Assembly (NCBI GenBank): GCA_006386115.1
Contig: VFIW01000017.1
Location: forward strand, 330,002 to 394,001
DNA from: Globisporangium splendens
Lineage: Eukaryota; Oomycota; Peronosporomycetes; Pythiales; Pythiaceae
DNA: 64,000 bases
Reading direction: 5' to 3'
In this document: positions 22,632 to 33,380 of the stretch, piece after piece
How positions within the stretch are numbered: position 1 is the first letter of the stretch
Layout: each line of letters begins with the position of its first letter
The notes under the pieces: generated by a model
The model's input: only the letters and a program-made list of their open reading frames with translations
Databases searched by the model: none
Told to the model about the DNA's origin: nothing
Program-made: the position numbers and the translations under genes

Positions 22632-24564
22632 TTAGTAGCGGTACAACTTAGCCGTTCGCGTCTGCTCCAAGTCAACCTTGTGGCCGAAGAGATCGCGGAT
22701 GTTGCTCAAGCGATACTTGATCATCGTTGGTCGTTCTAACGAGAGCCCCCACGCGATCACGCGGACATTCTCAGGGAGTCCCATGGGACGCAGCATCTCT
22801 GGACGGAACACACCCGAGTTACCAACCTCCGTCCACTTGTTCAGGTCCGGGTGGAACGCGAAGATCTCCATACTTGGCTCCGTGTACGGGTTGTACGCTG
22901 GCTTGAAACGCATCTTCGTGATGCCGATCTTCTCGAAGAACGCCTTGATCACGCCAATGAGGTCGCCCAACGACAGGTCGTAGTCGGCCACGACACCTTC
23001 GACCTGGTGGAACTCCGCCAAGTGCGTCGCATCCATGCTCTCGTTACGGAACACGCGGTCGATAGAGAAGTACTTCTGCGGCGTGAAACCCCCTGGCTGG
23101 TTCACCAACTTGTACAGCATTTGCGCCGAGATCGCCGTCGTGTGCGTGCGCAAGATGTTGGTCATCGACGTCTCGCGCTTGAACGCACCACGCCCGTGAC
23201 TGGAAAGAGGCATCCAAATCAACAGCGTCAGTCAAGCAAACGAACAAATAACTCCGAAACTGGTAATCGTTTGTTGCGTACCCAATGGAGCCAAAGCCAC
23301 CGTTCTCGTGCATGTCATGCACACGCTCGTAGTACTCTTCTGGGACCGTCAAGCACTTTTGTGGCTCTACCAAGCAACACAGACAAACACGTACACATTC
23401 GAGTTTAGTGAGCGAGCGACAAGAAAAGAGAAGCAACTATTACAAATGACAACGTACTGGTGAGGAAGAACGTATCGTGAGCATCACGCGCTGGGTGGGA
23501 TTGCGGCTGGAAAAGCGCATCGAAGTTCCAGAAGCTGCTTTCCACGAAACGGTTCGTTGGCATTTCTTGGAAACTACACGAAATAAAAAAGCAGAGTCCA
23601 AATGATTATAATAATTAGCTCCAGTGCAATTGGTGCATGCTGCATAGTACGCAAAGCCAACGTACCCCATGTCCATCAGCACACGACGGAACTCCGCACG
23701 CACTTTCATGAGTGGGTGCAGGTGGCCACCCCCCACAGGAAGACCGAGCGTGTTGAAGTTGTACGGCTTGAACGTTTCCTTCTTCCAGGCGTCACTAGTA
23801 TAAATGTGAATAGTAAACAAGAATGTGAGGCTGCTAATCCTCCATACTAACCAGCAAAGCAACAGAGTACGTACCCTTCGAGCATCTCCTTGTTCAAGCC
23901 CGCAGCTTGCTTCTTGCGCTGCAGCGAGAAGTTTGGTCCCTTGGTGATCTTGTACGACTTGCGGGTGCGCACGTCGACCAAGTTACGGCGCTTGAGGTTC
24001 TTGGCTTCGTCGGCAGTCGCGGCCGAGAGTGCACCTTCAGCGCTCTCAATGCGACGCAGCACCTCGGCAGCTTCGTCCACCACAGATTCGACCTGTGCAA
24101 ATAAAAGCAGTTAGACACCCTTCACTGCGTAGTTCACACCTCACTTTGATACGATCAGTACGTACGTTGCGGTAGAACTTGCCGTCGGTCTTGTCCAATC
24201 GGATCCATCGGTTCTTCATGCACGCGCCTTGTCCGACTTTCAAGGTCGCGGCGCCGACGACGCCCTCGAGCGTCGCGCGATCGATGCCCTCGCTCGCTGG
24301 GATCGCGTGGAAGACCTGCACTTCCGGCGAGCCCTTGGCCAGGAACGTCAGCGCCTCGTCCTTGAGCACGTAGAACGACGTCGAGAGCTCGTCCGAGACG
24401 ACGAACGCGTCCGCGAGCAGCGACTTCATGACGCCGACCACGAGCTCATGCGCGAGCCCGTGCTGCAGCGCGTACGCGTACGAGTCCTGCACGCCGCTGT
24501 CGGCGTTGACGGCTTGCAGCAGCTGCGCCTCCACGCGCTGCTTCTCGGCGGCTTCGGCACTCAT
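22632..24564 (-). CDS. FARSA: Phenylalanyl-tRNA synthetase alpha subunit, cytosolic type
   Basis: Alpha subunit of the alpha2-beta2 PheRS, which charges tRNA-Phe. Six exons (minus): 24564-24166, 24092-23875, 23794-23666, 23573-23458, 23366-23282 and 23199-22632; 504 residues, close to the usual length. The N-terminal winged-helix region ([14 protein letters not shown]) is followed by [18 protein letters not shown] and the class II core: [40 protein letters not shown] (motif 2), [15 protein letters not shown] and [13 protein letters not shown] (motif 3). The start chosen gives the canonical N-terminus [10 protein letters not shown]. An in-frame ATG at 24648 would add 28 mostly basic/serine-rich residues. 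Confidence 0.95.
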
Positions 24565-24697
24565 CGTTGGGGGATATGCTCGGGAGGGAGGGCTTGTTGA
24601 TAAAGAGTGAGCGTTCCTGTGTCTGGCGGAGAAGCCAAGTCGCCGCATAAAGTACGCAGGGGAGATGTTAAGTACGCGCGAAGGAAGTATACAGCCG

Positions 24698-24742
24698 CAC
24701 TAAAGTCTCCCACAAGCATTTTCCTAAAGACAGACTTTAGTG
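24698..24742. repeat. 45-base palindrome (hairpin), type 2
   Basis: CACTAAAGTC at the left is the exact reverse complement of GACTTTAGTG at the right; total length is 45 bases with TCCCACA just inside the left arm. It lies in the 392-base region 24565-24956, between the PheRS alpha start and the CDF transporter end, which otherwise holds no gene. Confidence 0.6.
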
Positions 24743-24956
24743 ACAGGATGGAATTAGTGACATGAACACAATAGTGACCAAAATGGCTACAACATGATGA
24801 CTTCGTGTCCACGACATGAACTTGATCAACCTATTCTACAAGGAACGATGTTGTAATCCACGCAGAGATAGAAAGACGAGGCTCTACGCAACGTGGTGGT
24901 CCTATATGTGCCATTGACAGTGGAGTTGGGCTACAATGATACGGGACTTGGTGCAA

Positions 24957-27536
24957 CTATGCGATCTCCTCGTCGTTGTCGTTGTCCAGGAGCTCCAGGT
25001 GAATATCGGCTTCCGAGATGTACGAGATCTCTTCAATAGCTCTGATAAGATGCGCAACAAACAAACAATCAAACATGAGAATTATGCCACAAAGCGTGCA
25101 CAGCAACAGCTAGAACTGCAAATGGCATACTTTCGCGCTCGTTTCGCGACCGAGTGTGCGTCACCGACTTTCAGGTCTGGGTGCACGACGATGGCCACGT
25201 CCACGACAGTGCCACTTCCGTTGATGTAGGGCACCCAGTGGGTATTGAGATGCGTGATGCCAATGATTTCAGGGATCTCGGCGAGCACACCGTCGACGTC
25301 CTTCTTGATCTCTTTGTATGGACGCATCTCCTTCTCGAATAGGAGCTTGCTGCTCACTTTAGATCTGTCGGCAGCACCTGAAAGCATCATCGTATACACA
25401 ACGTTTGTATCCGATGAGAGACATTCTCTCCTTGCACCGTGCAGTACTAGCTGATCTCCTGAAATGCACGAGGCACACACTCACCAAACTCGACATCGAT
25501 ATGCACCAGCACTTCCGAAACATCTCGTACTTCCCGTAAAATGTGAGATCGCACTCGAGCAGAAATCTGCATATCGATAAGATAGTCAATAAAAAGCCAA
25601 CGCTTGAAAGAAACAAAGGATTTCGTACCTGCTGGGCCATGGAAATACTTGTTCGCGCATGCAACTACACCAAAAGCAGCCATAGGTCGGCAAGTCAATG
25701 TTGGCCACTGTGTTGCAAAACCCTCTCCAAGGTCAAAGTACGTACATGAACCCGCAAATCCACGAGGGTGTACGGACCCATTCGCCGCGCGCGAATATGG
25801 GAAACGTGACGTACGTCATCAACATTGCGAGACTGTGAGCCGGTAATACAAGCGTACAGACAGGTGTTAGATCGAGCGAGGAAAAACGAGAGACGCAAGG
25901 AGATGCGCTACGAACCACTTCGTTGAGCAATTCCAAAACTTCTTCTTCGACGCTTTTGTCAGTGAGCTCTCGTACACTGCGGTTTACCAAGAGTCACTTA
26001 TTCAGGGATCATGAAACTCGTAACAGAAGGATTTTAAAGTTTCAGCGTCCTTACCTATCCAAGCAAATTTCTCCGCCCGTCTTGACAATCATCGCAGCAA
26101 CCGCAATCCCGGCAGCTACGTGAGTTTGACGTCAGTTGCGTACATTAGACATTCTTCCACACAAAGTCACACAGAAAAGTATTAGGTTGCACCTGGATCG
26201 AGTAGTGGCATCCCGCTCATTGTACCGAGGATACCAGCAAGTGCAACTACTGATGAAATTGCATCCGTTCGATGGTGCCACGCATTTGCAATCAAAACCT
26301 GTATTTTTGTGACACGAAAGTATGAGTAATGGCAGTCGATATCACGGCGACGATCGGGGAATTTGCCAAGTGCAAAGTACGTACTTTACTTCTCGCTTCT
26401 TTCCCAACCTTCACTGTCATGTGGTACAGCGCTTCTTTCGCCAAGATAGAGACACCAGCAGCACCCGCTGCGAGAGCTAGTTGTGAGTTACGGTCTAGAT
26501 CTATGGGGAAAACAAACGGTTATCGTCAGATATTGGTCATCTTTACAGTTCAGGCGCTCATCCGCACGCACCAGGAAAGAATGAGAGCGAGAATTCTGAA
26601 AAAGCTTGACCGGCTCCCCCCGCCCATACTTCTTGAAAAGTCTGGATTCCGTCGAGACCGATGCCGAGACCACAACAAACTAAGATCGCTCCAACGGACA
26701 GCGAACCCACAGCTTCAAATTTTCCATACCCTGTTGGAATCAATTGATTTGCCGTTGAACCCAACTTCATCATCAAATGTGATCGCCCCAATTGCATAAT
26801 GCACTTACCGTATGGATGCTTCGGATCAGGAGGAAGTCGTGCCACTTTCACGCTCCATAGCGTCACAAAGTCCGACAGCAAATCTGACAACGAGTGCACT
26901 GCATCTGCAACCAATGCACTCGAGTGCGTAGCAATACCGAGCGTACCCTAGTGCGCCATCGGAACGATTTCCGGCCAAACTCAGTACAGTGGTGACACTA
27001 GTGTTTGCAGGAAAACAAAAAGTACTTACTTTTGACAACGCCATAGACAGGTTGACGTACATCCCCAGTCGTGTGATCTTGATCGCTTCAGCTCCTGTGA
27101 TGACACAGCAGATTGGATCACATCGCGAACAGAAAAAAGATGTCAATCAACTTGGCCATATGCTGCATCCATCACACCTATGTCAGCCCTTTGTACCTTG
27201 ATTAGTCGGTTGCATCTCCGACAACGCACTGTTTTCATCATCAGCATTGCCATTCCCACTCGGAGAAATCGTGGATTTCTCGTCCGAGCACTGTCTTTTG
27301 CTGACACTAAACGAGCGACTGCTGTTTGCTCCACCGAGGAGCAACGTCTTGTGCTTTCGCGAGGAACTCCATGATAGCACGTGCGACTGCGCATTCTGGT
27401 TCGGCTGCTGCGGCCGTTGCGTCGCGTCCACGAGCAGCAGCACAGTGCCACCGTGTTGGGCGAGTGCGGAGCCCGTGCGCTGCGTTTGTGCGGCGCGCGG
27501 CGCGTTGATCGCACTTGGAATCCAGCAGCGCCACAT
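24957..27536 (-). CDS. Cation diffusion facilitator metal transporter, MMT/SLC30A9-like group
   Basis: CDF proteins exchange divalent metals (Zn, Fe, Mn) for protons. Thirteen exons (minus): 27536-27197, 27094-27030, 26947-26809, 26730-26611, 26500-26385, 26298-26193, 26115-26055, 25976-25916, 25832-25746, 25664-25629, 25566-25485, 25377-25131 and 25041-24957; all phases agree, 514 residues. The N-terminus (MWRCWIPSAINAPRAAQTQR) is basic and resembles a mitochondrial presequence. Metal-site motifs: ALVADAVHSLSDLLSDF in TM2 and NAWHHRTDAISS in TM5; HPYGYGKFE links TM2 and TM3. The C-terminal cytoplasmic region contains two successive dimerisation-type domains (RARRMGPYTLVDLRVH..., then THLNTHWVPY...DAHSVAKRARKAIEEI). 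It ends EADIHLELL followed by an acidic tail. Confidence 0.92.
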
Positions 27537-28141
27537 GCTGCACGACTACTGACTTGGCGGCTGCTGTGCCAAATGGGAATTGCTGGAATGATGGCCGAAC
27601 TGTCATCATCATTGTCGAAAACGACCTGCATTCTGCACTAAACAATTCATTTTTGAGTTGAGTTTCGAAATTACTGGTGTTCACTATGCGAAATGACGAT
27701 TTACTTTTGAATTGGAAGGTTCGTGTCTGCTTGGAAGTGGCTACTGCCACGGTCAGGAGGAGTGTGGCGTGTGCTGGTGTTGGATGATGTGCGAGCCAAT
27801 CGCAGCTGAGGAAAGTGTGCGGCACTCAATATGCCACCGATTGTCCCCTTTGTGGATGCCCTGAGCTTCGAGCGCTTGCAGTGCAAGTGGATGGTTGACC
27901 CCAAATGCATGGGGACTGGGTTGCGAGACTCCAAGTTGCGTGGAGCCTTGCATGAGGACACCAGTTGCTCTTTCCAAAATGCTAGCTCAACCAGCGCGTG
28001 CTCAGCAAGTTTTTTCGAATGGCTAGGTGTGAAATAATGCAGCACTTGAAAGGGGGTTTGTTTCCATTACGACCCTATTTGGTTCCCGTGGGGCATTTTG
28101 CTTCTGGTTTTTTTTTTCGGCAACACGCAATACACACGAAC
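27537..28141. other. Intergenic region upstream of the CDF transporter gene
   Basis: About 600 bases. It contains an ATG-started frame of 68 codons on the plus strand (27831-28037) and an overlapping longer frame on the minus strand, neither recognisable. It may hold the CDF promoter and the eroded 5' part of the neighbouring oxygenase gene. Confidence 0.4.
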
Positions 28142-29133
28142 TCACCAAGAAGCAAGCATTGAAGCCATACTGACGTCGATGCCCGGACTGTTTGTCGAGG
28201 GCGTCGGCGCCATTAGACTCCCGCTGCAGCACGAGCCAACCGCATGGGGAGGATCGCATCCCGCTGCAGTGCGTGCTGTGCAAGCTGCTGGTGTATGGAG
28301 AGGGTGGCCATTTCGTCCAGCACCAGGACACGGAGAAGGAAGACAGCATGATCGCGACCTTGGTTGTACAGCTCCTGTCGATGCACGAAGGCGGCGATCT
28401 TGTTGTGTACCAGGGCAACATGGAGCATCGGTACGACTATGGGAAGGCTGATGGCACTGCCGCGTTTGCCAACCACTCTGCAGTGCATTATGCCGATGCA
28501 GTGCACACCTTGGAAGAAGTGAAGAATGGATACCGTGTCGTGCTAGTCTATTCGGTGTGTTTACCACCCGAGATGCGCCATTTGGAGAGGAAACAGGATG
28601 GAAGCGACGTTGAGACGATGACGGAAGCGATGAAGCACGTGAAGGAACTGTTCACGCTGTTCTTTCGTCACGAGTGCACAGACAAGAGCATCACGGAGCA
28701 TGGAAGCGACACGCTGAAAGCATCTACGATCCAGTGGTTGAAGGACCAAGACGGGATTTCAACTCAGCCATTCACTTGGGAAATGCCGCTCGCGCGCTCC
28801 GAAGATGACGCACTGGAGCAGTTTCTACGCGACCCCGAAAAGAAAACACGGATCGCCCAATTCCGTAGCATCGGTGGCACGCGCGGTTATGTTTCCGCAT
28901 GCGAGTGGAGCCAGGCGAATGCGTCGTTTACGATGACTGCGGGTGGTCACGCTTCCAATTCGTATGCTGACGTCGTGAAGACCAAGAAACACTTCGAAGA
29001 CCGCGAGAAAGCGTTGCGCGTGCACAAGCGTGAAGCCAATCTGCTGATCAAGCAGTACGCTGCAGTGCCTGCTGCTGCTGTGACGAGAAAGTGCCTGCGC
29101 GAGGACGGCAAGGATGCGGTAGTGCTTGAGTAG
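28142..29133 (+). pseudogene. 2-oxoglutarate/Fe(II)-dependent oxygenase-like gene, 5' part damaged
   Basis: Prolyl-4-hydroxylase-like 2OG oxygenase. Seen: LYKLLVY-like CKLLVYGEGGHFVQHQDTEK with the iron-binding HxD, then QGGDLVVY-like HEGGDLVVYQG and AVHYADAVHTLEEV followed by GYRVVLVYSV, which supplies the distal His and the C-terminal family block. The long C-terminal part to 29133 is open but unrecognised. The frame carrying these motifs has no ATG before residue ~53, and its upstream codons do not look like protein. Instead the preceding +1 frame reads MPGLFVEGVGAIRLPLQ, resembling the N-terminal segment of this family. The frame changes between two CCCGCTGCAG direct repeats, about 40 bases apart. 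I infer a frame-disrupting deletion, but an unrecognised 5' exon structure is possible. Confidence 0.5.
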
Positions 29134-30124
29134 CTGCTGCGTGTAGCGTAAGCTACCATTTTGCTTATGCACATAGGTGTCATGCATGTTCAAAATGTTC
29201 TGTAGTGACATGTGAATGGGTGAAAATGGTGCGTGGCCGCAACAGCCTTGCGTGGGCTCCCTCTTACACTGGAAGGGCGACGGATACCTTCACGATCAAG
29301 CCACGTATCCTTTCGAAGGACGTAATGGATCTTGTGGTCACTTGCTGTCTCGTCTTGAGCGTCCTATTGCGGAGACAATCATGTGCTCGGTCTTACAACC
29401 TCAGGAAATGTGCGGCTAGCACTTTTAATCTTCGATATTTTTCTTTCGTAGCTGTTGCTCGTTCAGAATGGGAACAGATCCGCTCGCGGAATTGTGGTTT
29501 GTGGACAGCAGATGCAGCAGTTTACCCTGTCTCCAGACACTCCGAGAGACCCTCAGACGGATCTCCATCACAAACATGTGTGCACATATACGTGATGCAC
29601 ACACGCAGGGAACCATGTGCATGCATGTGCTATGCAATAGCAATTTGTGTGGTTTACAGTGAGCGTTGCGTTTGGCATCGTGCCGACAAACCAGCAAAAA
29701 GCCGAATTGGGTGGTGGTGACCGAACCGGTGGTTTTTCCTTTTCGCGCGGCTGGCCCGTCTCTGTCCGCGTCCAAAGCCTTTTTTGCACCTTGTGGAAAC
29801 CGCGACCTGTTGGTGCGTCACGCCCGTCACGCTTGCGTTGCACTACGCGCGAGGTTTTATCGGTCCATCTGTAAGGTTTTTCTACTGTTAGTCCTCGTTT
29901 GGCGTGGCCAGCTGGTACTGTGCGAGGATCCCCCAGCCGTCTCCCCCCCCTCTCTCTCTCTCTGGCGCTTCGCGTAGCGCCGCCGTCCACTCCTCTTCTT
30001 TCCTTCATTTTCCTTCTTGCGGTTGCGGGCAGAAGCGAAGCGAAGGAGGAAACCTCAGAGACTGGGGGCATCGGGTCACCAGTGCGGACACGCGGCGACA
30101 GCAGGGAGATCGCACAGACTGACA
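29134..30124. other. Intergenic region upstream of the first Cyc8-like gene
   Basis: Nearly 1 kb. It has an ATG-started 67-codon frame (29216-29419) with protein-like composition but no recognised family, a CT-microsatellite near 29945-29962, and a segment near 29815-29880 (GTCACGCCCGTCACGC ... CGAGGTTT) echoed before the second Cyc8-like gene near 32870-32950. The echoed segment suggests that the promoter was duplicated with the gene. Confidence 0.45.
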
Positions 30125-32313
30125 TGACAGCTCCACGCGCTGAAGAGAACCCTGTCAGTGTATGTGAATGTGCTCTTTGCTGCATTGGTGTGCAATACAT
30201 GGGTTGTTGAGTGAGACTAAACGAGGGTGTTGCTGTAGTGGACGCGCCAGTTGGCGCTTGCGAACGAGGAGGCATGGCTCGCGCTCGGACGGATTGCAGA
30301 GATGATGGGCGACGATCAAAACACGATGATCGCGTACGAGAAGGTGCTCTCGCACAACCGCATGAACGCGACGGCGCTGTCGGCGATCGGCTGCGTGCAT
30401 GAGAAACTGGAAGACTACACCAAGGCGGCAGACTGTTTCCGCGGGTTGGTGTCGCTGAATGAGCAAAACTCGGATGCGTGGGGTCACCTGGGGTACTGCT
30501 GCTTGATGATGAACGACCTGACGAATGCGCACACGGCGTATCAATATGCGATGCACAACAACCCAACGTCGCAGAAGGACCCGAACATGTGGTTCGGCAT
30601 CGGCCAGCTCTACGAGCGTCTTGGTTCGTTGGAGCACGCCCAAGAATCGTTTGAGGCGGTGCTGCGCTTTGAACCGACGTATCAGATGACGCTTGAGGTG
30701 AAAGCGCGATTAGGCATTATCGCGAAGCAACGTGGTGACTATGACGGCGCTCTTGAATGTTTAAAGTCGGTGCTGCACGACGCACAAGCGAATATGGAAA
30801 CGACAGATATGGCGAGTGATATTTGGACCCAGATTGGCCACGTTTACGAGCTGAAGAGTGAGGTAATTGGCCCGCTATTATTGTTGCTGCAAAGATGGGT
30901 GGGATTAACTGGAATGACTTTGCAACAACCACGTAGGTTCAATTGGCGAAGAGCTCGTACCTCAAGGTTGCAGAAATGAACCCAAGCAATGCCAGACCGT
31001 TGCAACAGCTTGGTTGGCTGTGCCTAAAGCACAGTGAACACCCAGCTGCAATCGACTACCTCAAGAAATCTGTGGCGTTGGACCCCAAGGATGGCAAGGG
31101 CTGGTACCTCTTGGGACGGTGCTATATGGTTGTACATGAGTTCGAAGAGGCGTACGATGCGTACAAGCATGCCGTGACAACCGATGCGCAGAATCCAAAT
31201 GTCTGGTGTTCGCTTGGTGTGCTGTTTTACCAGCTGAACCAACACCTGGATGCACTGGACGCGTACTCTCGTGCCATCAATATCAATCCAAATATTTGCG
31301 AGGTGTGGTACAACGTCGGCACGCTGTACGATACGTGCGGTCAAATCAGCGACGCTCGCGATGCGTACCAGAAAGCGGCAGAACTCGGCGCCGATGCCCA
31401 GTTCATCCGAGAGCGATTGGATTTGCTTCGCGCTCGAGAGACAGGTCAGCCGACGATGGGAATGCCGGGTGCGAACTCTGCTCCTGGTCCTTCGGAACCA
31501 CCAACGACGTCACCAATGCCAACGTTTATTGCTCGACAAACTGCTCCAGCTACGTACCCACCACCTCCAGGCTCAGGAGGGGCTCCAAGCACCGGTCGTG
31601 CAAGCAGTAGTCCCACTGGACCTGGCCAGCCGCCAATGCCGTATAGTGTTCGAGGAGGAAATCCGCCAGGTGAGAGGCAAATCGGAAGTGCTCCTGGTTC
31701 TATGCCAATGGGTAATGTGCTCGAAAAACCAAGCATTCCGACGAGTTCTAGTGGCATGCCGGCTGGGCGTCCAGCTGGTGGGATGAGTATGCCTCGTGGG
31801 ATGCCTGCTGACGCTGCTATGCGTGTAGGCGGTATGATGCCTCCTCGTGGTGCTATCGGCGGCGAAATGCCAGGCATGCCACATCCACAAACGAGTCCAG
31901 CTGGACAACCACACCACAGTCACGCTCAAGCGCAAGCTCAAGCGGCCCATCACGCTCAGATCCAGGCGCACCACCATGCGCAAATGCTTGCCCACCAACA
32001 GGCAGCTCAGGCGGCGCAGCAAGGCTACCACATACAGCAAGGTGATCGTCGTGGCATGCCTGGTCGACCAATCAAAGAGGAACCGAAAGGTGCTGTGCGA
32101 TATACGATGAAAGGTGATCACAGCAAGCTTGGACCCCCGCAAGCGCAGAGGTCAGGCAGTGTGGGCACGAAGAACTTTGGTCCTCCGGGTGGGTTCCCTG
32201 GTCCACGCCCGCAGGGTCGACCTCGACCCGATCGATTCCCGATTTCAATGGCGGATCAACCACACCCTCACGCCTCACTCCCCCATATGAGCATGCCTCC
32301 GGGGCGTCGGTAA
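30125..32313 (+). CDS. Cyc8/Ssn6-like TPR transcriptional corepressor, copy 1
   Basis: TPR protein of the Cyc8(Ssn6) type, which in yeast works with Tup1 to repress transcription. Three exons: 30125-30160, 30239-30862 and 30937-32313; about 678 residues. At least eight TPR units run from LANEEAWLALGRIAEMMGD through NICEVWYNVGTLYDTCGQ, with the strongly conserved GWYLLGRCYM and NPNVWCSLGVLFYQLNQ of the family. The C-terminal third is Pro/Gly/Gln/His/Met-rich low complexity (QAQAQAAHHAQIQAHHHAQ). The short first exon (MTAPRAEENPVS) is placed by comparison with the second copy, whose exon 1 and exon 2 have exactly the same lengths. A tandem paralogue starts 1.07 kb downstream. Confidence 0.9.
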
Positions 32314-33380
32314 TCGCAGCACGTATTGCATAATGATTTAATGGTAGAAACGCTTTGAGTGGAGTGAGTGAAAAATGAGTCTATAGTCCACACAAGCAAC
32401 ACATGTTCCACTTCAAGAAGTGGCCGTGAGGTAGTGTGTCGGAAGCAAAACATGGAAACTATTTTCGACACGTTTTGCAGAGCAGAATGTATTGGTTTGC
32501 TGCTATGACCTACAATATGAGCGTGAGAGCATTTTGACTCTCATTACGATCGCACAGTGGTGATGCTCGACGACAGCACAGCAGCAGTCAGGTTGTAAAG
32601 CCTTCCTCTATGATATTCAGTCGGACTGGCGACACGTGATCACATCATCGAACGGCTCTACTTGGCCACGCAACGTCGCAAACCGCCGTGAGTGCGGCGG
32701 CTGGGATCCATCGTCAAGCATCACATATTTCAATCGTCGCCGTCAAATGGATCGCGTCGGACGCGTTGCAAATCTGCATGTAACCAAAATGGCTCGCGTG
32801 AGTGTATGTATCTGTTAAGAACCCATTTTCATTCGTACGGTACGCGAGATGGGAGCGTGCGTGCCTGTCCGTGCGTCACGCTCGTCACGCTCTGCCTGTT
32901 TTCTGTAGCGTTGTCGTCGCATGCAAGGTTTTTCTTTTCGCGTCGAGGTTTAATTCCTCCATGTTTCCCCCCTCCCCCTTTCTCCTCCTCTTCCCTCAAG
33001 ACCATCACTCTGAAATCGACGGGCGTTGCGAGTGTGGCCGTGTCAGTTCCTCCTTCCCCCCCTCGCTCCGCGCACAGCAGTCTTTAAAAAGCAAGAAACC
33101 AGGGAGGTCGCCAGGAAGAGAGAGAGAGAGGAGGAGGAGGAGCAGCCTTCGGTCCGTCAGCAGAGGTAAACCGAGTGTGTAGCAGCGTCCTTACCCCCTC
33201 GCCGCCAGCACACCGCCTCTGTGTGTGTGTCTGAATACGATACCGCAGAGGCGTGCGTGGCTTGACTGACTTTGGGTCCCTTTATTTGGTGGCGCGACGA
33301 TTTGAATTTTTAAACTCGCTTCTTTGGGTATATTTTTGTTTTTTTGTTTTGTTTTGTTTTTTTTGTTTTCAAAGCAGAAC
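32314..33380. promoter_or_regulatory. Region between the tandem Cyc8-like genes
   Basis: About 1.07 kb with no convincing gene: 3' flank of copy 1 and promoter/leader of copy 2. It holds pyrimidine-rich tracts (CCTCCCCCTTTCTCCTCCTCTTCCC), a GA/GGA microsatellite near 33118-33140 and a T/TG-rich run at about 33332-33370 directly before the copy-2 start. Confidence 0.5.

Noticed and set aside
23590..23665. Cys/Tyr-rich peptide continuing PheRS alpha exon 3 ([17 protein letters not shown])
   Set aside because: It lies after a GTACGT donor and is intron; splicing to 23573 restores the [17 protein letters not shown] core in phase.
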